The translations under genes and the position numbers were made by a program. Shown here one piece after another: positions 35,355 to 43,648 of a stretch of DNA of 64,000 nucleotides (positions are counted from its first letter, which is position 1; each line of letters begins with the position of its first letter). The notes beneath the pieces were generated by a model, which was not told the DNA's origin, did not search any database, and saw only the letters and a program-made list of their open reading frames with translations. Source of the DNA: Porphyromonadaceae bacterium UBA7203. GTDB taxonomy: Bacteria; Bacteroidota; Bacteroidia; Bacteroidales; Muribaculaceae. Location of the stretch: assembly GCA_002490725.1 (NCBI GenBank), contig DKUN01000016.1, positions 1 through 64,000 on the forward strand, read 5' to 3'.

Positions 35355-38246
35355 ATGAAAAACAATTTACTGAAAACGGCATTTCTATCGGCGTGCATTG
35401 CCCTGACGGCGCTGAATGCACTCGCCGGCGCATACATCCAGATTCGCAACTTTCCGCGCAGTTCTTATTCGGGCGGCCCGCAAAACTGGGCCGTAGCGCA
35501 AGACTCGGTCGGACGCCTTTACGTCGGCAACCGCGACGGCATGATCATGTTCGACGGCGAACGCTGGGCAAAATACCCGCTACCGAACCTAACGACGGTC
35601 AGGTCGCTTCATTATGATGCCAATAGCAACCGCATCTATGCAAGCGGGTCGGAAGAATTCGGCTACTTCTCGCCGGCTCCCGAAAGCGGACTCATCTCAT
35701 ACACATCGCTCACCCCTACCCTGCCCGACAACACACCCGCTTCGCTGACCGAAATCTGGAACATCATGTTTCAGGGAAACAACATCTGGTTTCAGTGCGA
35801 CAACCATATGCTCCGCTATGACGGTAAGACTACCGAGGTGCTGCCGACCCCGGCCCGCGTGTCGTGCTCGTCGATAATAGCCGACCGCATTTACATCGGC
35901 ACCGAAAACGGACACATCTATCGCATTGACGGCCGCCATTTTGCCGCAGTCCCGTCGATTGAAATTCTTGAAGGCACAAAAATCCGCGGCATTCTGCCCT
36001 ATGGCGACGGCCTGCTGATAGCCACCGAGGTCAACGGCCTTTTTCTGCTGCGCAACAACTCAATCGCGCCGTTCAAAAGCGACATCAACGACTTTCTGAA
36101 AGAAAATCAGTTATTCTGCTCGTCATCATCGGGCGACGACTACATTTTCGGCACGGTGACACACGGCGCTGTGGTCAAGAACTTCCACTCCGGCGCCACA
36201 TATTTCATAAACAAACAGAGCGGCATGCAGAACAACACCGTGCTCAACGCCTCGTTCGACCGCTCGGGCAACATCTGGCTCTGTCTTGACAACGGTCTCG
36301 ACTATGCCGTTTATAATTCGCCGATAACCAACATTATCGGCCCGCAAAACGACGTCGGCGCCGGCTACTCGTCGCTGCTCTGCGGCAACCGTCTTTATCT
36401 CGGCACGAACCAAGGCCTGTTCTCTACAGCCTACCCATTCACGTCGAGTCCCGAACCGATTGCCCTCCGCAAGGAACTTCAAGGCCAGATATGGTCCATC
36501 ACTCCAGACTCCGGCAATACATTTTTCGTTGCGGGCGACACCGGCAGCTACTTCAGTTCGCCCGGAGGCGGAGGCTACAAGAAAATCGACGGAATTTCAG
36601 GAACTCACCGAATCCGCAAGGTCAAAGGCCACGATGACACCGCGATAGCCTCATGCTACGACGGCATATACCTGCTCAAACGCCAGGGCGACACTTGGGT
36701 GAACAACGGCATCATTGAAGGGCAGCCTCAGGTCAGAGGCGACTTCGAAATCGACGACAACAACCACATCTGGATAAGCCACTGGCTCAAAGGAGTATAT
36801 CGGCTTAAATTCGACCCGGAATCAAAAAAAATCGAGTCGTCGAGACTTTATACTTCCGACGACGGCCTGCCAACCTCTCAAAACAATTCCGTCACCGTTT
36901 ATCATGGGGCCCCGGTGGTGGTGAGCCTGACCGGATTCTACGTACTTGACCTGAAGTCAGACCGTTTCATACCTCAAACCGAGCTGACTGAATCATTCCA
37001 CAACGCCGAGCCGCTGTCGCTTCACTGCAGCGGCGACACCCTGCTGCTCATTGACGCCAACGGCTTCCAGATGCTGCACTGCGGTCTGTCGGGCTCGACC
37101 GACAAACGCTGTGTTATCAGCCGGGCGCTGAGCGAGGAACTCGTTAACGGTTTCGAGCACGTCAACATTCTCTCGCCCGGCGAGATTATTGTGGCCAACC
37201 AGAACGGCTTCTGGAGCGTCAACACTTCAAAAGACCTCTCGGCGGGCTGGCATCCGCGCCCCGTCATAAGCGCCATCTACGCCAACGGCGACTCTCTGGT
37301 CTACCAGACCATGCCATCAGCCGAGAGCCCTCATCCGGCCACACTGCCCTTCAGCCTCAACTCGCTCAGGTTTGAATTCGCCTGCCCCGACTTCAGCACA
37401 GAGGCCGGTGTGCGCTACAGTTCGTTTCTTGAAGGCTACGACAGCGGATGGAGCCCGATGCTCACTGAGTCGTCGCGCGAATATACGCGTCTGCCCGAGG
37501 GCACATATAAACTCCATCTCAAGGCACGCAACCTTCAGAACGGCCTGGAAGATGAAACTGTATTCACAATCAACATTCTGCCACCCTGGTATCGGTCGCT
37601 CGCCGCAAAAACAACCTATCTCATCTTTACCATAGTCTTCATGGCGCTGTGTGCAAAGATGTTGGTCAAGTGGAAAAGCAATGCCGAGTCGCGGCTCGAA
37701 AAACGGAAGGAGCAAGAGATGGAAGAGATGCGCCAACAGGCCGAACAAGATGCTCTGCAGAAAGACTACGAAATCGCAACTCTAAAATCCGAAAAACTCG
37801 AGGTAGACATCCGCCACAAGAGCGACGAACTCAGCAACGCCACGATGAACCTGATCCGTAAAAACGAAATTCTCAACGACATTGCTTCTAAAATCGCCAA
37901 AATACAGTCGCTCAGCTCGCTGGAACAGAGTGTACAGAAACAGCTCGCCCACATACAGGCCTCCATTGAGCAGAACATCAGCCACGACGATGACTGGAGC
38001 ACGTTCAAACGTAACTTCGACATTGTTTACGGCGACTACATCAAGCGCCTGCTTGAACGCCATCCGCAGCTGTCGCAGTCCGACATTCGCCTTTGCTGCT
38101 ACATACGCATGGGGCTGACCAGCAAAGATATCGCTCCGCTGGTCAACATTTCGTTCAAGTCGGTCGAGATGGCACGCTACCGCCTGCGCAAAAAAATGGA
38201 ACTCCAGTCAAACGTGGCTCTGACTGAATATATCTCGTCGCTCTGA
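35355..38246 (+). CDS. Membrane-spanning glycan sensor with propeller, YYY domain and LuxR-type HTH
   Basis: A 963-aa regulator divergent from the glucan locus. It has a signal peptide/helix (ALTALNALAGA), a periplasmic two-component-regulator propeller over about residues 30-650 (repeats such as DRSGNIWLCLDNGLDY, DDNNHIWISHWLKGVYRL), a YYY domain before the membrane, one transmembrane helix near 751-772, a cytoplasmic coiled coil near 778-860, and a C-terminal HTH near 902-955 (LSQSDIRLCCYIRMGLTSKDIA). No histidine kinase or receiver domain is present, unlike hybrid two-component systems that control many such loci. It probably senses beta-glucan oligosaccharides and acts directly on DNA. 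Confidence 0.85.
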   Translation: MKNNLLKTAFLSACIALTALNALAGAYIQIRNFPRSSYSGGPQNWAVAQDSVGRLYVGNRDGMIMFDGERWAKYPLPNLTTVRSLHYDANSNRIYASGSEEFGYFSPAPESGLISYTSLTPTLPDNTPASLTEIWNIMFQGNNIWFQCDNHMLRYDGKTTEVLPTPARVSCSSIIADRIYIGTENGHIYRIDGRHFAAVPSIEILEGTKIRGILPYGDGLLIATEVNGLFLLRNNSIAPFKSDINDFLKENQLFCSSSSGDDYIFGTVTHGAVVKNFHSGATYFINKQSGMQNNTVLNASFDRSGNIWLCLDNGLDYAVYNSPITNIIGPQNDVGAGYSSLLCGNRLYLGTNQGLFSTAYPFTSSPEPIALRKELQGQIWSITPDSGNTFFVAGDTGSYFSSPGGGGYKKIDGISGTHRIRKVKGHDDTAIASCYDGIYLLKRQGDTWVNNGIIEGQPQVRGDFEIDDNNHIWISHWLKGVYRLKFDPESKKIESSRLYTSDDGLPTSQNNSVTVYHGAPVVVSLTGFYVLDLKSDRFIPQTELTESFHNAEPLSLHCSGDTLLLIDANGFQMLHCGLSGSTDKRCVISRALSEELVNGFEHVNILSPGEIIVANQNGFWSVNTSKDLSAGWHPRPVISAIYANGDSLVYQTMPSAESPHPATLPFSLNSLRFEFACPDFSTEAGVRYSSFLEGYDSGWSPMLTESSREYTRLPEGTYKLHLKARNLQNGLEDETVFTINILPPWYRSLAAKTTYLIFTIVFMALCAKMLVKWKSNAESRLEKRKEQEMEEMRQQAEQDALQKDYEIATLKSEKLEVDIRHKSDELSNATMNLIRKNEILNDIASKIAKIQSLSSLEQSVQKQLAHIQASIEQNISHDDDWSTFKRNFDIVYGDYIKRLLERHPQLSQSDIRLCCYIRMGLTSKDIAPLVNISFKSVEMARYRLRKKMELQSNVALTEYISSL

Positions 38247-38258
38247 TCCGGCTCCGAA

Positions 38259-39341
38259 TCAGTCAAAAAGCGAATTGTCGGAATCAGGCAGCGTTATGCC
38301 CAGATGATTGTAGGCAAGCGAAGTCACCTGGCGTCCGCGGGGTGTGCGGGTAATGAACCCCTCCTTGATCAGAAACGGCTCATAGACCTCCTCGACCGTG
38401 CCGGGATCCTCGCCGATAGCGGTGGCAATAGTGGTAAGTCCGACCGGACCTCCGCCGAACTTGTCGATTACAGTGCGGAGCAGCTTGTTGTCAATCTCGT
38501 CGAGACCATAGCGGTCAATATTGAGCGCCTCGAGGGCATAGCGGGCAATTTCAGGGTCAATGGCACCCGAGCCCTCAACCTGCGCAAAGTCACGCACACG
38601 GCGCAGCAGAGCATTGGCTATACGTGGAGTGCCGCGGCTGCGCATGGCGATTTCGCGCGCCGCTCTCTCCGAACAGCCCACGTTCAGCAGGCGCGCCGAG
38701 CGCAGAATAATGCTCTCCAGCACGTCGTGGTCATAGTATTCAAGATGGAAGTTAATGCCGAAGCGGGCACGCAACGGAGCTGTCAGCAGGCCGCTGCGGG
38801 TGGTTGCTCCCACCAGAGTAAACGGATTCAGCTTAATCTGCACCGTTCTTGCGCCCGGACCCTTGTCAATCATTATGTCAATGACATAATCTTCCATAGC
38901 CGAATATAGATACTCTTCGACTATCGGGCTCAGGCGATGTATTTCATCAATGAAAAGCACGTCGTTGGTTTCAAGCGACGTCAGAATGCCGGCCAGGTCG
39001 CCGGGTTTGTCGAGCACCGGGCCCGACGTGACTTTCATGCCTACTCCGAGTTCGTTGGCTATAATGCCGCTCAGAGTGGTTTTTCCAAGCCCCGGAGGGC
39101 CATGCAGAAGGGTGTGGTCAAGCGACTCGCCTCGCATGCGCGCGGCGGCTACAAAAACCTTGAGGTTCTTAACAATCTTATCCTGACCGGCAAACGATTC
39201 GAACTCCGACGGGCGCAAGGCGCGCTCGACGTCGCGGTCGACCTCGCCGCGAGGACGCACGGCCTCGGCACGTATGTCGAGGTCGGCGTCGTCGGGAACA
39301 ATATCTTGCGGAGTTATCTCTGTCTTACTTTTTCGCGCCAT
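38259..39341 (-). CDS. ruvB: Holliday junction branch-migration helicase RuvB
   Basis: RuvB is the hexameric AAA+ motor that drives branch migration with RuvA. The 360-aa protein shows RPSEFESFAGQDKI, Walker A GPPGLGKT, Walker B DVLFIDEIHRL, sensor/arginine segments (GATTRSGLLTAPLRARFG) and the winged-helix end (EPFLIKEGFITRTPRGR). The N-terminal 35 residues are a variable extension. It is the last gene of a leftward cluster, overlaps the DUF4254 gene by 17 nt, and converges on the sensor gene (12 nt gap). Confidence 0.97.
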   Translation of the reverse strand: MARKSKTEITPQDIVPDDADLDIRAEAVRPRGEVDRDVERALRPSEFESFAGQDKIVKNLKVFVAAARMRGESLDHTLLHGPPGLGKTTLSGIIANELGVGMKVTSGPVLDKPGDLAGILTSLETNDVLFIDEIHRLSPIVEEYLYSAMEDYVIDIMIDKGPGARTVQIKLNPFTLVGATTRSGLLTAPLRARFGINFHLEYYDHDVLESIILRSARLLNVGCSERAAREIAMRSRGTPRIANALLRRVRDFAQVEGSGAIDPEIARYALEALNIDRYGLDEIDNKLLRTVIDKFGGGPVGLTTIATAIGEDPGTVEEVYEPFLIKEGFITRTPRGRQVTSLAYNHLGITLPDSDNSLFD

Positions 39342-39939
39342 AGAGCACCGGGTTAGTAGCCGGGTCGTTATACATTTTCATCTGGCGGTAAACCTTCATG
39401 TACTTTCTGCCGGCCTCGATGTCGTTGAGCAGGGCATCAATGGCCGAAATCAAATCGGAGCGCTGCTCGTCAAGCACGGCAAGACGGGCGGCGCAACGGT
39501 CGCGGTGAGCGGCGTCAGCATCGTCACGCTCTACTTCCGCACGCATATGGTAGATTTTCAGAGCCAGGATTGACAGGCGATCAAGAGCCCACGCCGGGCT
39601 CTCTGTGTTGATTGTAGCGTCGGCAAGCGGCTTCACGCCGCCATACAAAGAGCGGAAATACGTGTCGATTTCCTCAACCATGTCAGTTCTGACCTGATTG
39701 CTGCGGTCAATGCGGCGCTTCAGCGCAAGGGCTTCGACAGGGTCGATTTCGGGGTCGCGGATAATGTCTTCGAGGTGCCACTGAACGGCGTCGACCCAGT
39801 TCTTGTCGAAAAGCACGGCGTCGACCGAACCCCTTTCATAAGGATTCGGCGACGGTGCGTCTACGTTGTCAGTGATGTGATAGGCATTTGTCGCCTCCTC
39901 AAAAATATTGAAGGCTTTTTGGGCAAACGTCATCTGCAA
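39325..39939 (-). CDS. DUF4254 domain protein
   Basis: A 204-aa soluble, highly charged, alpha-helical protein that I recognise as DUF4254, a family found in Bacteroidetes, often near lipopolysaccharide genes. Recurrent segments are FDKNWVDAVQWHLEDIIRDPEID, ALKRRIDRSNQVRTDMVE and SILALKIYHMRAEVER. Function unknown. It lies 9 nt after the ROK kinase and overlaps ruvB. Confidence 0.85.
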   Translation of the reverse strand: MQMTFAQKAFNIFEEATNAYHITDNVDAPSPNPYERGSVDAVLFDKNWVDAVQWHLEDIIRDPEIDPVEALALKRRIDRSNQVRTDMVEEIDTYFRSLYGGVKPLADATINTESPAWALDRLSILALKIYHMRAEVERDDADAAHRDRCAARLAVLDEQRSDLISAIDALLNDIEAGRKYMKVYRQMKMYNDPATNPVLYGAKK

Positions 39940-39948
39940 TAGTCGTTG

Positions 39949-40941
39949 TTAGCTGTTGATTTCAGAGTTGGTGGCAGCTGCACGCATGGCGTCCCAGCCG
40001 AGAGCGCTGGCGCCGAGCACTGCGGCATCGGCCTCTTTGAGTTCCGACACGAGAATCTTGATTTTGCCACGGTGGAACGACAGGGCATTCTTGTCGAACG
40101 CCTCGCGTATGGGCTTGAACAGGAGCTCGCCCGACTTGGCCAGTCCGCCGAAAAGAATGAACGCCTCGGGCGAAGTGGCTGCAGCGAAATCCGCCAGGGC
40201 CTCGCCGAGCACACGGCCGGTGAATTCAAACACGCTCTGGGCAATGGGGTCGCCCTGAATGGCGGCTTCATACACGTCCTTCGACGTCAGGTCGGCGCCG
40301 GGAATGTTGCGGAGCAGCGAGGGAACCGAGGGCGATGCGTCGAGATACTCCAGGGCTGTGCGCACAACGCCGGTGGCCGAGCAGTAGGTTTCCAGACAGC
40401 CGCAACGGCCGCAGCCGCACAGGCGGCCGCCCCGGCGGATAATAACGTGGCCCAGTTCGCCGGCAAGACCGTCGGCGCCATAAATCATCTGGCCGTTCGA
40501 CACGATGCCCGAACCTACACCGGTTCCGAGCGTAATCATGACGAAATCGCGCATGCCGCGTGCGGCGCCATAAGTCATTTCGCCGATAGCGGCAGCGTTG
40601 GCGTCGTTGGTCACGGCAACGGGTATGCCGAAGCGGTCAGCCAGACTGCGGGCCAGCGGAAGTTCGCCCTTCCAGATCAGGTTGGCGGCGTTTTCTATGC
40701 GGCCGGTATAATAGTTGGCATTGGGCGCACCAACGCCGATACCGCCGATTTTGTCGGTGGCGTCGTTGGCTTCAATCAACTTGACGGCCTCCTGATGGAG
40801 TTCGTCTATATAATCTTCAAAGACAGGATGCGTTTTTGTCTTTATAGCGCCTGAGGCAATCACGGTACCGCGCGCGTCGACGATGCCGAACACGGTGTTC
40901 GTTCCGCCTATGTCGATACCAAGTACATAAGGTTTACTCAT
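39949..40941 (-). CDS. ROK-family sugar kinase (probable glucokinase)
   Basis: A 330-aa ROK protein without an N-terminal HTH, hence a kinase rather than a repressor. The ATP motif is DIGGTNTVFGIVD, the sugar-site segments are VTNDANAAAIGE and GLAGELGHV, and the ROK zinc motif is CGCGRCGCLE. Glucokinase activity is the usual role in Bacteroidales and would phosphorylate glucose, including any released by the nearby GH3 enzyme. It follows the dehydrogenase gene by 28 nt. Confidence 0.9.
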   Translation of the reverse strand: MSKPYVLGIDIGGTNTVFGIVDARGTVIASGAIKTKTHPVFEDYIDELHQEAVKLIEANDATDKIGGIGVGAPNANYYTGRIENAANLIWKGELPLARSLADRFGIPVAVTNDANAAAIGEMTYGAARGMRDFVMITLGTGVGSGIVSNGQMIYGADGLAGELGHVIIRRGGRLCGCGRCGCLETYCSATGVVRTALEYLDASPSVPSLLRNIPGADLTSKDVYEAAIQGDPIAQSVFEFTGRVLGEALADFAAATSPEAFILFGGLAKSGELLFKPIREAFDKNALSFHRGKIKILVSELKEADAAVLGASALGWDAMRAAATNSEINS

Positions 40942-40969
40942 GGTAGCTGTTTAGTGTATAAAGGTTGGT

Positions 40970-42193
40970 TTATAGTTTATCGACTTCAAGATCGCCGTTG
41001 ATTTCTTCCTCCCAGGGCAGACCGTCGGCGGCGAGCTGTTCGAGGAACGGATCGGGATCGAACTCTTCGACATTGCGCACGCCCTTGAGAGCCCACTTGC
41101 CTGTCAGGAACATCATGGCGCCGACCATTGCGGGCACACCGGTTGTGTAGCTCACGGCCTGCATGCCGGTTTCCTTATAGGCGGCCTCATGGCTGCAGTT
41201 GTTGAAGATATAGTAGGTCAGCGGCTTGCCTTCCTTATCCTTGCCGGCTATGCGACATCCGATCGAGGTTTCGCCGTGATAGTTCTCGCCGAGGTCCTGA
41301 GGATTGGGCAGCACGGCCTTGAGGAACTGCAGGGGCACGATTTTGGTGCCGTTATAGTCAACCTCGTCAATGCGTGCCATGCCGATGTTCTGAATAACGC
41401 GCAGGTGAGTCAGATATTCCTGGCCGAACGTCATCCAGAAGCGCGCGCGCTTGATTGAGGGGAAGTTCTGCACCAGGCTCTCGAGTTCTTCGTGATAGAG
41501 CAGATAGCTGTCGCGCGCGCCGATACGCGGATAGGTCAGTGAACCGTGAATTTCAAGCGGTCCGGTTGTTACCCACCGGCCATCCTGATAATAGCGGCCG
41601 TTCTGAGTAATTTCGCGGATGTTGATTTCGGGATTGAAGTTGGTGGCAAAAGCCTTGCCGTGGTCGCCGGCGTTGCAGTCAACGATGTCAAGCGTCTCCA
41701 TTTCCGAGAAATAGTGCTTGGCGGCATAGGCGGTAAACACGCCGCTCACGCCGGGGTCGAAACCGCAGCCAAGAATAGCCGTCAGTCCGGCCTGCTCAAA
41801 GCGCTCGCGATAGGCCCACTGCCATGAATACTCGAAGTGAGCCACGTCTTTGGGCTCATAGTTGGCCGTGTCAAGATAGTTTACGCCACACTGCAGGCAA
41901 GCCTCCATAATAGTGAGGTCCTGATAGGGAAGCGCCACGTTGATGACCAGTTCCGGCTTGTGACGTCCGAGAAGGGCCACGAGCTCCTCAACAGAGTCGG
42001 CGTCAACGCGGTCAGTAGTGATGGCCGGAGCCTGGGGCACGGCCTTGCTGATAGATTCAGCAACGGCATCGCACTTGCTCTTGGTGCGCGATGCGATGAC
42101 GATTTCGGGTCCGAAGACTTCAGGATGCTGGGCGCACTTGTGGGCCACAACTGTGCCCACGCCGCCGGCGCCGATAATAACGACTTTTGCCAT
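40970..42193 (-). CDS. Carboxynorspermidine dehydrogenase (saccharopine dehydrogenase family)
   Basis: A 407-aa NADPH-dependent enzyme with a Rossmann start VVIIGAGGVGTVVAHK, the segment VNVALPYQDLTIMEACL, YLDTANYEPKD and the catalytic-domain segment GCGFDPGVSG. Length and motifs match carboxyspermidine/carboxynorspermidine dehydrogenase, which condenses diamine with aspartate semialdehyde in the alternative spermidine pathway of gut Bacteroidales. Saccharopine reductase is less likely. The partner decarboxylase is not in the window. Confidence 0.88.
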   Translation of the reverse strand: MAKVVIIGAGGVGTVVAHKCAQHPEVFGPEIVIASRTKSKCDAVAESISKAVPQAPAITTDRVDADSVEELVALLGRHKPELVINVALPYQDLTIMEACLQCGVNYLDTANYEPKDVAHFEYSWQWAYRERFEQAGLTAILGCGFDPGVSGVFTAYAAKHYFSEMETLDIVDCNAGDHGKAFATNFNPEINIREITQNGRYYQDGRWVTTGPLEIHGSLTYPRIGARDSYLLYHEELESLVQNFPSIKRARFWMTFGQEYLTHLRVIQNIGMARIDEVDYNGTKIVPLQFLKAVLPNPQDLGENYHGETSIGCRIAGKDKEGKPLTYYIFNNCSHEAAYKETGMQAVSYTTGVPAMVGAMMFLTGKWALKGVRNVEEFDPDPFLEQLAADGLPWEEEINGDLEVDKL

Positions 42194-42235
42194 TTAGCTT
42201 GCGAATGGTGTGATATGAATTAGTTAATTTGTGCG

Positions 42236-42267
42236 CTAAGTTACAACTTTTTTCTTTTCAGAGCAAA
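42236..42267 (-). promoter_or_regulatory. Putative promoter of the carboxynorspermidine dehydrogenase operon
   Basis: TTTG (complement of 42264-42267), a 20-nt spacer and TAACTTAG (complement of 42236-42243), one mismatch from consensus. Confidence 0.5.
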
Positions 42268-43089
42268 TCAATATTGCTCGTCGGCATTGGGAAAATCGAC
42301 AGCCTTGACATCGGAAACATAGTTGCCTACGGCCTCGACAATGCGGTCGCCCAGATCGGCATAACGGCGCAGGAACTTGGGCGAGAAGCCGCGGTTGATG
42401 CCGAGCATATCCTGCATGACCAGAACCTGGCCGTCGGTGCCTGAACCGGCTCCGATGCCGATTGTGGGAATTGAAAGGCTTTTAGAAACCTCGCTGGCAA
42501 GGCCGGCGGGAATCTTTTCAAGCACCAGTCCGAAACAGCCTATTTCCTGGAGCATCATGGCGTCGTCGCGAAGTTTCTGAGCCTCGGCATCAGACTTTGC
42601 ACGCAGGCCGTAGGAGCCGAACTGATTGATGCTCTGAGGCGTGAGGCCGAGATGACCCATCACCGGAATGCCGGCGGCAATAATGCGCTCAATGCACTCG
42701 CGCACCTCCGAGCCGCCCTCGATTTTAACGGCTTCGGCTCCGGTTTCTTTCATTATGCGCACGGCATTGGCCACTGCCTCTTTCGGGCTCACCTGCACCG
42801 TGCCGAAAGGCATGTCGCACACAACCAGCGCGCGCTTGACGCCGCGCACAACTGATGCGGCATGATAAATCATCTGGTCAAGTGTGATCGGAAGGGTCGA
42901 CGGATAGCCGGCCATGACGTTGGCGGCCGAATCGCCGACAAGGATAGCGTCAACTCCGGCTTCGTCTACGAGCTGGGCAATCGAAAAATCATAGGCGGTC
43001 AGCATGGCAATTTTCTCGCCACGCTCTTTCATCTGTTTGAAACGCAGGGTCGTTACCTTGCGCTTATCGTCGGTAGTGTTTGTTGACAT
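42268..43089 (-). CDS. panB: 3-methyl-2-oxobutanoate hydroxymethyltransferase PanB
   Basis: PanB makes ketopantoate, the first step to pantothenate and CoA. The 273-aa TIM-barrel protein shows KMLTAYD-like KIAMLTAYDFSIAQLVDEAG, LVGDSAANVMAGY, VVCDMPFGTVQVS, VKIEGGSEV, MGHLGLTPQS and GIGAGSGTDGQVLVMQDMLG. It starts 2 nt after the ferritin stop, so the two are probably co-transcribed. No other pantothenate gene is in the window. Confidence 0.97.
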   Translation of the reverse strand: MSTNTTDDKRKVTTLRFKQMKERGEKIAMLTAYDFSIAQLVDEAGVDAILVGDSAANVMAGYPSTLPITLDQMIYHAASVVRGVKRALVVCDMPFGTVQVSPKEAVANAVRIMKETGAEAVKIEGGSEVRECIERIIAAGIPVMGHLGLTPQSINQFGSYGLRAKSDAEAQKLRDDAMMLQEIGCFGLVLEKIPAGLASEVSKSLSIPTIGIGAGSGTDGQVLVMQDMLGINRGFSPKFLRRYADLGDRIVEAVGNYVSDVKAVDFPNADEQY

Positions 43090-43091
43090 TC

Positions 43092-43619
43092 TTATTCAGC
43101 GGAATTCTGCAAAGGTGTTGGCACATTATAGATGCGGGCGGCGAGTTCGCGGTCAAGGGTGTATAGACCCGGGCCGTCCGTGCCGATCATTTTGAATTTG
43201 TTAATGAGATTCTGGGCATTTTCTTCTTCCTCGACCTGCTCGTTGACAAACCACGAAAGCTGGTCGCGCGTGGCATAGTCATGTTCACTCTCTGCCATGG
43301 CATAGAGATTGTTAATCATAGCGGTGACCTTCTGCTCGTGTTCGAGTGTGGCGCGGAAAATATCGGTGGGAGTTTCCCAGCCGTCAACGGGCACGGCATC
43401 GATGGCCTTGAGCAGCACACGACCGCCGCGACGCAAAATGTAGTTCATGAAGATTTCAGCGTGAGCCTGCTCTTCCTTGAACTGTATGCGGAACCAGTTG
43501 GCAACGCCGGGCAGGCCCTTTTCTTCACAATACATACCCATGGAAAGGTAGAGATAAGCCGACCAAAGTTCGGCATTGATCTGCTCATTGAGCGCGTCTT
43601 GAATTTTTTGGCTAAGCAT
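43092..43619 (-). CDS. ftnA: Ferritin (FtnA-type)
   Basis: Non-heme ferritins form 24-mer iron-storage shells. The 175-aa protein has the four-helix pattern and ferroxidase residues: INAELWSAYLYLSM, FKEEQAHAEIF, TLEHEQKVTAMI and FVNEQVEEEENA. No heme-ligand Met typical of bacterioferritin is seen. A TAAATTTG box (complement of 43625-43632) lies 5 nt before the ATG. Confidence 0.95.
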   Translation of the reverse strand: MLSQKIQDALNEQINAELWSAYLYLSMGMYCEEKGLPGVANWFRIQFKEEQAHAEIFMNYILRRGGRVLLKAIDAVPVDGWETPTDIFRATLEHEQKVTAMINNLYAMAESEHDYATRDQLSWFVNEQVEEEENAQNLINKFKMIGTDGPGLYTLDRELAARIYNVPTPLQNSAE

Positions 43620-43624
43620 ATTAT

Positions 43625-43632
43625 CAAATTTA
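43625..43632 (-). promoter_or_regulatory. Possible -7 box directly before the ferritin gene
   Basis: TAAATTTG matches TAnnTTTG, 5 nt from the ATG; no clear TTTG lies 19-21 nt upstream, so this may be fortuitous. Confidence 0.3.
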
Positions 43633-43648
43633 GTGTTTATTTATCAGT

